This document shows, piece by piece, positions 33,242 through 40,753 of a stretch of 64,000 nt of DNA (positions are counted from its first letter, which is position 1; each line of letters starts with the position of its first letter). The notes under the pieces were generated by a model. That model made no database searches. It was given only the letters and a program-made list of their open reading frames with translations, and had not been told where the DNA came from. The stretch is from Algoriphagus litoralis. GTDB taxonomy: Bacteria > Bacteroidota > Bacteroidia > Cytophagales > Cyclobacteriaceae. The stretch spans positions 310,001-374,000 of the forward strand of contig NZ_QGOL01000008.1 of the NCBI RefSeq assembly GCF_003259255.1, read 5' to 3'. A program made the position numbers and the translations under genes.

Positions 33242-34515
33242 TGCGGGAAGCAGACATACAGATCAATCGGGTAGACTGGATCACCGTATCGATATATTTT
33301 GCACTGGTCATCATTGGCTGGTTCAATATCTATGCTGCAGTGTATGACAGCCAAGTGGAGAAAAGCATCTTTGATTTATCCATCAATTCTGGAATACAAC
33401 TCCTGTGGATCGGCACAGCCATCGTACTGATTACGGTGATCATGGTTGCGGATTCGCGGTTTTTTGAGAACCTATCTCTGGTCATTTACATTGTTTTTCT
33501 GGTCTTATTGGTTTTGACTCCCTTTGTCGGCAAAGAAGTAAATGGCCAGACCCTATCAATCGGTTTTGGAAGTTTTCGAATACAGCCAGGGGAGTTTGCC
33601 AAATTTGCCACGGCACTTGCATTGGCCAAGGTAATGGAGCGTCCGACTTTTGACCTTTCCAAAAAGAAATATCAGCTGATTGCCTTTGGAGTGCTATTGC
33701 TACCTGTAGCATTGATCATCCTCCAGCCGGATACGGGTACCGCTATGGTGTATTTTGCGATGCTGCTGATGTTTTATCGGGAAGGGCTTCCCTCCTATTA
33801 TTTTATTTTTGGTTTTGGATTTATTGCCATCACGCTTTTGGCCTTGGGTGTAGAAAACAACCTCTATTTAGCTGGAGCCGTCGTGGTAGTAGTATTGATT
33901 CTTATTTTCTTGGGGAAAAGAACATGGCAGCGAATCCTTGCCTTTTCTCTAATTGGACTGGGTGTGATTGCATTTATATACTCACTTGACTTTGTCGTGG
34001 CCAAGCTCCCGCCCCACCAGCAAAACCGGATCATGGTCCTCTTTAATCCCAACTTGGATCCGCTCGGGGTAGGGTGGAATGTCACACAGTCCAAGATTGC
34101 CATCGGATCAGGAGGATTGCTCGGTAAGGGCTATCTGGAAGGTACCCAGACCAAGTTTGACTTTGTGCCGGAGCAGCATACCGATTTTATCTTCTGTACT
34201 TTGGGTGAGGAATTTGGCTGGATTGGAAGTTTGGTCGTGATCAGTCTTTTTACCGGTCTTTTGTACCGACTGGTCATAATGGCAGAGCGGCAGAAAACGC
34301 GATTTACCAGGATCTACGGGTATTGTGTAGTATCTATTTTGTTATTCCACTTCATGATCAATATCGCCATGACCATAGGACTGTTCCCTGTGGTCGGTAT
34401 TCCGCTTCCTTTTTTCAGCTATGGAGGATCTTCGCTGTGGTCCTTTACTGTTTTGCTGTTCATCTTCATCAAGATGGACTCATCCAGAGCTACACAACTG
34501 GGAAGATTGGGATGA
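33241..34515 (+). CDS. rodA: Rod shape-determining protein RodA (SEDS glycosyltransferase)
   Basis: A 424-residue membrane protein of about ten helices. SEDS motifs include SFRIQPGEFAKFATALALAKVM, LLPVALIILQPDTGTAMVYFAML, GLLGKGYLEGTQTKFDFVPEQHTDFIFCTLGEEFGWIG (loop with the catalytic acid) and VGIPLPFFSYGGSSLWSF. It polymerises lipid II together with PBP2. It is the last gene of the elongasome operon; 284 bp of non-coding DNA with a MITE-like inverted-repeat element follow. Confidence 0.97.
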   Translation: MREADIQINRVDWITVSIYFALVIIGWFNIYAAVYDSQVEKSIFDLSINSGIQLLWIGTAIVLITVIMVADSRFFENLSLVIYIVFLVLLVLTPFVGKEVNGQTLSIGFGSFRIQPGEFAKFATALALAKVMERPTFDLSKKKYQLIAFGVLLLPVALIILQPDTGTAMVYFAMLLMFYREGLPSYYFIFGFGFIAITLLALGVENNLYLAGAVVVVVLILIFLGKRTWQRILAFSLIGLGVIAFIYSLDFVVAKLPPHQQNRIMVLFNPNLDPLGVGWNVTQSKIAIGSGGLLGKGYLEGTQTKFDFVPEQHTDFIFCTLGEEFGWIGSLVVISLFTGLLYRLVIMAERQKTRFTRIYGYCVVSILLFHFMINIAMTIGLFPVVGIPLPFFSYGGSSLWSFTVLLFIFIKMDSSRATQLGRLG

Positions 34516-34655
34516 TAATAGTAGGCAGTGGTCAGTTTACATTCGGAGGGATCAGTCGCGGTTCACAAGTTGCAATAGGTGGATTTGGTCTTGAATTCTA
34601 TCCTGTTTGTTTACCTGACTAATCTAGATAACCCTCCAAGAAGAACATAAAAAGA

Positions 34656-34790
34656 GACTGTCTCATAAGGCATGTTTTTGTCAGCCTGAGCACCTGAGAG
34701 ACAAGAGTCTCGAAGTCGAAGGCCATTTGCGGCAAATTAAGCAACATTTCGGCTTCGCTCAATGTCACAAACAGGAGTTATGAGAAAGTC
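34656..34790. repeat. MITE-like element with near-perfect 13-bp terminal inverted repeats
   Basis: GACTGTCTCATAA at 34656-34668 is repeated inverted as TTATGAGAAAGTC at 34778-34790 (one mismatch). The 135-bp element also holds inner half-palindromes (GAGTCTCGAAGTCGAAGG and CGGCTTCGCTCAATGTCAC), a combination I recall as a common dispersed repeat in Bacteroidota. It has no coding capacity. It sits between rodA (+) and a hypothetical gene (-) and could serve as their shared terminator. The preceding 140 bp show nothing. Confidence 0.6.
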
Positions 34791-34798
34791 GCTTTACA

Positions 34799-35914
34799 TT
34801 AATCTGAATATTTCCGATAGACCAATTGAAGGAATTCTTGCACAGGATCTGATTCTGTCTCCCAACCCAATTCAGAGACAAAACGAGAATTGATCAATTC
34901 TACAGCCGCTTCAAAGGAGCCTGCTTCATCAATGGACTTCAAAGCATGACGCAACAAATCTGCGTTTCCGTCAAAAAGCTCTTTTGTAAACATAAAGCGC
35001 TGATTCAGGGCCAGGCTTTCCGAAAGCTCTCCGATGATTCCTTTCATGCCTCGATACGATTCGGTAGCAAATTGGGCTTTGAGCCTAGTGGCATTTAACT
35101 GAGCACCATTGCTGGAGATAGAAATTTTTTCTACTACTACCGGCGCAGTATTTTGAATTGGAGGAGTAGGTTCGGAGACTGCAGCTGCTGGACTGATCTG
35201 GGTCTCTTCCTTTTCTACCGTATCAAAAAACGACCCGTCGGCGGCATCTACACTGACTGAGGGTTTGGATATTGGCGTAGCCTCAGCATCTTCTGCCCCC
35301 ATATACAAGTCGACATCAAATGCCTTGATATCACCCAGAGTGGCCAAGAGTAAATTGACAGACTCTAAGGAATCCTTAACTGCTTGGTAATTGGCAGCAA
35401 TCGCTCTGAGATAGGAATCTGAGTCATGACCAAATCCGGTCTTATCGATCAGGAAGGAAATTACTCTATCGTGCCATTTGTAGTACTTTTTATTTTCCTT
35501 GAGAAAATCATTGATTTTTCCTGCAGGAGCTTTTTTAATTTCATTCTGGTAAAAAGTTACCGGGTCGGTTGCCACTTGGATTGCCTGGATGACAGCAGAC
35601 TTGACCAGAGGTTCGAGATTGGACCGCTCCACTTTGATCCTGCGAGACAATACATTCATGAATTGCGTGAGCGCGTCATGCACTGCGATATCCCGGTAAT
35701 CAAAATAGGGACTGCTCTTTAACTTTGCCAATTCTTCCTGCCAAAGCTCAAAGAGACGCTTGATAATGAAAAAATTGACCTGCGTACTGCTTGTTAACTG
35801 AATGATATCCTGTCCCGTAATGTATTGCCTTCCGGCAAAAAATTGATTACAAACCAGATCTGTGTATTCAGTTGAGTAATTTTCTAAATAATTGCTGTTA
35901 ATTTGAACTGTCAT
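34799..35914 (-). CDS. Conserved hypothetical protein
   Basis: Not functionally recognised. 371 residues, no signal peptide or membrane segment. An N-terminal alpha-helical region (1-190) includes a YRDIAVHDALTQFMNVLSRRIKVERSNLEPLVKSAVIQAIQV segment; there is a disordered acidic/Pro-rich middle (about 215-270: KPSVSVDAADGSFFDTVEKEETQISPAAAVSEPTPP), and a C-terminal helical domain with RFMFTKELFDGNADLLRHALKSIDEAGSFEAAVELINSRF. The C-terminal domain is, from memory, conserved in Cytophagales next to a ferredoxin gene. It is divergent from that gene with only 33 bp between starts. Confidence 0.75.
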   Translation of the reverse strand: MTVQINSNYLENYSTEYTDLVCNQFFAGRQYITGQDIIQLTSSTQVNFFIIKRLFELWQEELAKLKSSPYFDYRDIAVHDALTQFMNVLSRRIKVERSNLEPLVKSAVIQAIQVATDPVTFYQNEIKKAPAGKINDFLKENKKYYKWHDRVISFLIDKTGFGHDSDSYLRAIAANYQAVKDSLESVNLLLATLGDIKAFDVDLYMGAEDAEATPISKPSVSVDAADGSFFDTVEKEETQISPAAAVSEPTPPIQNTAPVVVEKISISSNGAQLNATRLKAQFATESYRGMKGIIGELSESLALNQRFMFTKELFDGNADLLRHALKSIDEAGSFEAAVELINSRFVSELGWETESDPVQEFLQLVYRKYSD

Positions 35915-35947
35915 GTGTGGGTCTTGTTTTCAAAAACAAACGAAGAA

Positions 35948-36274
35948 ATGCCCCGAATAATCATTCAAAACCTGGGAAATCTTATCATTGATTCGGAACA
36001 CCCTGATCGTAAAGTTATCGAAATAATTCATGAAAACGGCACGGATTGGATGCATGCCTGCGGAAAAAAAGGGCGCTGCACCACCTGTAAAATGATAGTC
36101 ATCGAAGGAATCGAAAACTTAAGTCCTGAAACGGACCGGGAGCTTTTTTACAAAAATCAAAACCGGCTCCGATCCAATGAACGACTTTGCTGCCAGAGTC
36201 AGATTATAGGCGGAGACCTAGTCATTAGAGTAGCTGAGATCAATAAATTCCCGCACCTAGCCTACACGGAATAA
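35948..36274 (+). CDS. 2Fe-2S ferredoxin
   Basis: 108 residues from ATG 35948 (MPRIIIQNLGNLIID). Plant-type ferredoxin cysteine pattern in MHACGKKGRCTTCKMIV, with the fourth Cys in NERLCCQSQII. It should be a small cytoplasmic electron carrier. It lies divergently from a conserved hypothetical gene (33 bp) and two bases upstream of tdk. The open frame extends to 35903 but the extra residues are not conserved in style. Confidence 0.9.
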   Translation: MPRIIIQNLGNLIIDSEHPDRKVIEIIHENGTDWMHACGKKGRCTTCKMIVIEGIENLSPETDRELFYKNQNRLRSNERLCCQSQIIGGDLVIRVAEINKFPHLAYTE

Positions 36275-36276
36275 GT

Positions 36277-36861
36277 ATGTTTATAGAACCTTCTCTGAAC
36301 AGTCGTAGACAATCTGAGCGAAAAGGTCAGATTGAGGTGATTTGTGGGTCGATGTTTTCAGGCAAGACCGAGGAATTGATCCGAAGGCTCAACCGGGCCA
36401 GATTGGCCAAGTTTAAAGTTGAAATATTCAAACCTTCTGTAGATCGCCGATATCATGATCAGGACGTCGTCTCCCACAATGAAAACAGTATCCGTTCTAC
36501 TCCTGTAAACTTTGCCGGTGACATCCTGTTGCTGGCCGGTGATTGTGATGTCGTAGGAATCGATGAAGCCCAGTTTTTTGATGAAGAAATCGTCCGAGTG
36601 GTCCAGCTACTGGCCAACAAGGGAAAACGGGTCATCCTCGCTGGGTTGGACATGGATTTTGAGGGAAAACCCTTTGAGCCTATGCCCAAGTTGATGTCGA
36701 TCGCTGAGTATGTGACCAAAGTTCACGCAATCTGTATGAAATGTGGAGATTTGGCGGCATTTTCTCTTCGGCTTTCAGAAGCAAAAGAAAAGGTCGTTTT
36801 AGGAGAAAAGGAAAGCTACGAAGCCCGATGCCGAAGGTGTTTCTTTGAGGATAAGAAGTGA
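36277..36861 (+). CDS. tdk: Thymidine kinase
   Basis: A 194-residue type II thymidine kinase. P-loop in VICGSMFSGKTEELIRRLNRA, the DEAQFF motif with catalytic Glu, the lasso loop (TKVHAICMKCGDLAAFSLRL), and zinc ligands from CMKCG and CRRC. It salvages thymidine to dTMP. It starts two bases after the ferredoxin stop, so the two are probably co-transcribed. A 493-bp non-coding spacer follows. Confidence 0.96.
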   Translation: MFIEPSLNSRRQSERKGQIEVICGSMFSGKTEELIRRLNRARLAKFKVEIFKPSVDRRYHDQDVVSHNENSIRSTPVNFAGDILLLAGDCDVVGIDEAQFFDEEIVRVVQLLANKGKRVILAGLDMDFEGKPFEPMPKLMSIAEYVTKVHAICMKCGDLAAFSLRLSEAKEKVVLGEKESYEARCRRCFFEDKK

Positions 36862-37354
36862 GTGAGAGATATGGGATGGCAGATGACCGATGTGGGGCTT
36901 AACTTCATCATTCGAAATTCAACATTCGATGTTCGATATTGAAAAAGTGGGAAGACAGAAGACGGAAGAAATGACCGATAACCGATGTTGAAAGCAGAAG
37001 GAGGCTGACGTAGCAGGTCGAGCGGAGTCGAGACCCGTGAATCTGGTATCAAGTATCAAGAAGGGGTAGTAATGTAGGGATTGTAAGTCGTAAATAGTAA
37101 AAGAGTAGGTAGTCCAGCAAATACATAAAAGCGAAGCTTTTAGCCTTTGTGACCTTGAAAAAAAGTCAACTACTAGTAAAACCCCGAAAAGTCCCACTCA
37201 AGCTTACCGAAAGCTTTTCTCAAAAAAACTTCGCGCTCCTTCCTGTACTTTGCGGTAAAAAAAGGTACACTGAAGAAAGGAACCGATGTAACGGCCCGCG
37301 ATGTAACGGCCCGAATTTCAAATCTCAAACTACAAATCTCAAACTCTTTATCCA
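36862..37354. other. Mosaic non-coding spacer with short tandem duplications
   Basis: No gene is supported. The spacer is a patchwork of short repetitive motifs: GACAGAAGACGGAAG, ATCAAGTATCAAG, and GGTCGAGCGGAGTCGAGAC (37017-37035). CGATGTAACGGCCCG is duplicated in tandem at 37284-37298 and 37299-37313, and CAAATCTCAAACT is duplicated at about 37319-37345. Such composite spacers are, from memory, frequent in Cyclobacteriaceae. Short open frames here (for example 37149-37358) are not gene-like. Confidence 0.6.
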
Positions 37355-38044
37355 ATGATCCGCAAAACCGCCGGTTTGGTGCTCAGCTCGATTCGATATA
37401 AAGACACGAGCATCATTGTGAAGATTTTCACCCGGGAACTCGGTTTGAAATCTTACTTGGTCAATGGAGTACGCAGCATGGGAAAAGGTTCCAAAATGGC
37501 ACTTTACCAACCCTTGACGCTGCTTGATCTTGTGGTTTACAATAAAGAAAATTCGGGACTTCAGCGGATTTCAGACGCCAAGCTGCAACGTGCCCACCAA
37601 CGGATTCCTTTTGATTTTTCCCGAACCAGCATCGCTTTATTTATGACTGAAGTGATCAATCGCAGTATATATGAAAACTATCAGAACGAATCCCTGTTTG
37701 ACTTCTTGACTGAAAGTGTAATCATCCTAGATCAGGGAGAGGCGCTATTGACCCATTTCCCTTTGGTATTTTTGATCGAAAAGGCAAAGTTTCTGGGTTT
37801 TTCTCCGGAAGACGCAGAAGGATTTCTCTTGGAATCTGTCCACCAGCCCTTTTCAGATCAGGAGCTTCCGCAGATTTTGGATTATTTGGAAAGGTTATTG
37901 AGTGATAAATACAAGTGTTGCGACAAAGTACCCGTTGGTTTGCGAAGAAAGCTATTGGATCATCTGCTGGACTTTTATTCCCAGCATATGGAAAACTCAA
38001 GTTCCTTCAAATCACTGGTAGTCATTAGACAGGTGCTGGAGTGA
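37355..38044 (+). CDS. recO: DNA repair protein RecO
   Basis: A 229-residue protein starting MIRKTAGLVLSSIRYKDTSIIVKIFTRELGLKSYLVNGVRS, the OB-fold N-terminal domain of RecO, with PLTLLDLVVY and a helical C-terminal domain. The zinc-binding cysteines of some RecO proteins are not present. It loads RecA on gaps together with RecR. Tandem duplications stand directly upstream and rho 200 bp downstream. Confidence 0.95.
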   Translation: MIRKTAGLVLSSIRYKDTSIIVKIFTRELGLKSYLVNGVRSMGKGSKMALYQPLTLLDLVVYNKENSGLQRISDAKLQRAHQRIPFDFSRTSIALFMTEVINRSIYENYQNESLFDFLTESVIILDQGEALLTHFPLVFLIEKAKFLGFSPEDAEGFLLESVHQPFSDQELPQILDYLERLLSDKYKCCDKVPVGLRRKLLDHLLDFYSQHMENSSSFKSLVVIRQVLE

Positions 38045-38082
38045 ATCCGCTGACTGTCAAAAATCTGTACTAGAAACAAAAA

Positions 38083-38114
38083 TTTGTTAAATCCAAAACC
38101 ATCGGTTAATATTG
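38083..38114 (+). promoter_or_regulatory. Putative rho promoter
   Basis: TTTG at 38083-38086, 20 bases, then TAATATTG at 38107-38114: one mismatch from the TAnnTTTG box. It would give a leader of about 125 bases before the rho ATG at 38246, long enough to hold an autoregulatory element. Confidence 0.4.
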
Positions 38115-38245
38115 TGGCATCACCGTGAATGAACAAGTCGCCCACATTGACTTGAGCTTTTCCTGCAGACCTTTTTTGCTCAGAAAATCATCCACGTTCC
38201 CAAATAGCACATTTTACAATATCTTATTTATTTCATACCCTCTTT

Positions 38246-40081
38246 ATGTATAACATAGAAGAACTCCGAATCAGGCTTTTATCTGAACTGAAGGAGATTG
38301 CTGAGGAGCTTAAAGTCAAAAACTTCAAAACCCTCAAAAAAGACGAATTAGTCTACGCAATACTTGATCAGCAAGCCATCACCCCAGAGCAAGCCCTCCC
38401 CAAGAAAAAGCCTTCAGCCGTAGAGATCCCCCCTACCGAGGCAACAAAACCAGACGAAAAACCTACAATCAGCTCACCTAAAGCTGAAGAGGCCGCAGAA
38501 TTCAAACCAAAATTCAGAAGACAGAACGTCACTGAAATCCCCGCCACTCCTGAACCAGAAAAAACTTCCCCAGAGCCTGCAGAAGCTACCGCAGAATCAA
38601 AACCGCCCAAACCGGAATGGAAGCAGAAGCGGGAAGAAAGACCTAATCTGGAGAAAAGAGAGCCTAGGCCTACACCTGAAAAGAAAGAAGCCCAAGCAGA
38701 ACCTACTGCAGCCCCTTCTTCAGACGAACCAAAAACCTTCAGACCTAGAAGAAGGGCATTTGAAGAAGTTGACATCACTGGAAATACGGGGGAATCTCAG
38801 GAAGTCACACCTCCCGCTTCAGCACCGGCACCAGCAGCAAAACAGGAAGCTGAAATCGAACTACCCAAGCGAAAAAACTTCCGCTCTCCGGACGAAATCA
38901 TGGCTCCTGCAGCTGAGACCGTCCACAATCCCAACCGCAAAAAACCTTTTGTCAGTCCCCGCGAATTTGACGGAGTGATCGAGAATGAAGGCGTTTTGGA
39001 AATGATGCAGGAAGGGTATGGTTTCCTTCGTTCCCTAGACTACAACTACCTGGCCTCTCCGGATGATATCTATGTATCACCGAGTCAGGTAAAACTTTTT
39101 GGTCTAAAGACTGGAGATCATATCAAAGGGTCGATCCGCCCGCCTAAAGAAGGAGAAAAGTACTTCGCCCTACTTAAAATCGCTACCGTCAACGGAAAGA
39201 CCACAGACGAAATCCGTGACCGGGTTCCTTTTGAATACCTGACCCCGCTTTTCCCGGAGGAACGATTAAATCTATCTACCAAGCCAGATGGCTATTCTAC
39301 CCGAATCCTTGACCTATTTGCTCCCATCGGAAAAGGGCAGCGAGGCATGATCGTGGCGCAGCCAAAAACCGGTAAGACTGTATTACTTCAGCAGATCGCC
39401 AATGCGATCACGAAGAATCACCCGGAAGTTCATTTGATGATCCTCTTGATCGACGAGCGTCCTGAGGAAGTGACAGACATGGCCCGATCAGTAAATGCAG
39501 AGGTAATTTCCTCCACTTTTGATGAGACTGCTGACCGTCATGTGAAAGTTTCCAATATTGTTTTGGAAAAAGCCAAAAGAATGGTGGAAGTAGGACATGA
39601 TGTAGTAATCTTATTGGATTCGATTACCCGACTGGCCCGTGCTCACAATACTGTGGTACCAAGCTCTGGTAAGATTCTTTCCGGAGGGGTGGATGCCAAT
39701 GCGCTTCACAAACCTAAGCGTTTCTTTGGCGCGGCTAGGAATGTAGAGAATGGAGGTTCATTGACCATCATCGCAACAGCCTTGGTGGAAACAGGTTCCA
39801 AGATGGATGAGGTGATCTTTGAAGAATTTAAAGGAACCGGCAACATGGAACTTGCTTTGGATCGTAAGTTGGCCAATAGACGTATCTATCCTGCAATTGA
39901 TGTATTGGGATCAGGTACCCGTCGTGAAGACTTACTGATGGACAAAGAAGAAATGCAACGTGTTTGGATTCTCAGAAAACTGATGAGCGACATGAACTCA
40001 CAGGAGTCGATGGAATTCTTGCTCAACCGAATGAAAGGAACGCGCGACAATGCGGAGTTTTTGATTAGTATGAACGGGTAA
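38246..40081 (+). CDS. rho: Transcription termination factor Rho
   Basis: 611 residues, longer than the 419 of E. coli because of an insertion of about 180 residues after the N-terminal helical domain ([22 protein letters not shown]). The insert is Pro/Glu/Lys-rich and disordered. The RNA-binding cold-shock-like domain starts at [30 protein letters not shown], and the ATPase has Walker A PKTGKT at about 372-377, followed by [13 protein letters not shown], the Q-loop region [27 protein letters not shown] and the R-loop. Such long insertions are known in Bacteroidota Rho. A terminator follows. Confidence 0.98.
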   Translation: MYNIEELRIRLLSELKEIAEELKVKNFKTLKKDELVYAILDQQAITPEQALPKKKPSAVEIPPTEATKPDEKPTISSPKAEEAAEFKPKFRRQNVTEIPATPEPEKTSPEPAEATAESKPPKPEWKQKREERPNLEKREPRPTPEKKEAQAEPTAAPSSDEPKTFRPRRRAFEEVDITGNTGESQEVTPPASAPAPAAKQEAEIELPKRKNFRSPDEIMAPAAETVHNPNRKKPFVSPREFDGVIENEGVLEMMQEGYGFLRSLDYNYLASPDDIYVSPSQVKLFGLKTGDHIKGSIRPPKEGEKYFALLKIATVNGKTTDEIRDRVPFEYLTPLFPEERLNLSTKPDGYSTRILDLFAPIGKGQRGMIVAQPKTGKTVLLQQIANAITKNHPEVHLMILLIDERPEEVTDMARSVNAEVISSTFDETADRHVKVSNIVLEKAKRMVEVGHDVVILLDSITRLARAHNTVVPSSGKILSGGVDANALHKPKRFFGAARNVENGGSLTIIATALVETGSKMDEVIFEEFKGTGNMELALDRKLANRRIYPAIDVLGSGTRREDLLMDKEEMQRVWILRKLMSDMNSQESMEFLLNRMKGTRDNAEFLISMNG

Positions 40082-40105
40082 TATCCTTTCTTCCATATAA
40101 CTGGT

Positions 40106-40138
40106 TAACCCCGGCAGCGATGTCGGGGTTATTTTTTT
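40106..40138 (+). terminator. Terminator after rho
   Basis: TAACCCCG / CGGGGTTA stem (40106-40113 and 40124-40131), then TTTTTTT, 25 bp after the rho stop codon. Confidence 0.92.
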
Positions 40139-40269
40139 GCTGAAAATCCCATCCTTCAGACCCATCCTCAATTTGGATCCTTCCAAAATTCAAAGGGAGG
40201 GCGCCCATGGCCGGTATAAACCTGGCTTTTAGCCTTAAAAAAAATAGAAGTGGGAATGCAAATCCCATA

Positions 40270-40304
40270 GTCGTTCTTCGAGATTACAAATCTCGAAGAA
40301 CGAC
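40270..40304. repeat. Perfect 16-bp inverted repeat (hairpin) in the rho-adhesin spacer
   Basis: GTCGTTCTTCGAGATT and its exact complement, AATCTCGAAGAACGAC, are separated by ACA, forming a very stable stem. The spacer from 40139 to 40692 holds no gene I trust: open frames at 40207-40443 and 40459-40656 have no recognisable sequence, promoter or domain. The hairpin resembles repeat-associated (REP-like) sequences of Bacteroidota. Confidence 0.7.
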
Positions 40305-40692
40305 ACAAAGGAAAACACCTGATTTCCATTCCATATGCTTGAAATCCAATTTTTTGCATTTGGAGAATCAAAAAATGAGCTTAAAAATTAAATTTTGTTT
40401 ATTTAATTTTTCTGCAATATTATTGTGCCCATTTGCTATTTGATGATATTTTGATTGAGTGGTTGGAAACAAATTGCCTATGAAAAACTATTACAAATTT
40501 TTAAATACTAAATACACTTTAGTCGGAAGCCTTTTTACTCAGGGCAAGTTTATATTTTATTTAAATAGGAATATCTCTTATGAGGGGCACCGAATAAATG
40601 TAAGTGTGCATCGGCATACATTGGGATTCCTCCAAAAACAGCCTCAGTTGAGATGACATACCACCTAAAACATGTGATTTTCAGGACTTTTG

Positions 40693-40723
40693 TTTGTGTG
40701 AAATACATTTTTATGTACATTTA
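40693..40723 (+). promoter_or_regulatory. Putative promoter of the giant T9SS protein gene
   Basis: TTTG at 40693-40696, exactly 19 bases, then TACATTTA at 40716-40723 (one mismatch to TAnnTTTG). The predicted start near 40729 lies upstream of the ATG at 40754 and downstream of the TTG at 40694, which decides against that TTG as translation start. Confidence 0.6.
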
Positions 40724-40753
40724 CAACATTCACCCTTATCCATTTCTTTGGAA

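Noticed and set aside
34650..34797. Complete insertion sequence
   Set aside because: Inverted ends are present but there is no transposase; recorded as a MITE-like repeat only.
40207..40656. Two small plus-strand frames (40207-40443 and 40459-40656) in the rho-adhesin spacer
   Set aside because: No recognisable sequence, no promoter box; the first spans the perfect hairpin. They look like chance frames.
40694..40753. TTG at 40694 as start of the giant protein (adds 20 residues)
   Set aside because: A promoter with exact 19-base spacing overlaps this segment and predicts a transcript starting near 40729; the extra residues are not signal-like. ATG 40754 is preferred.
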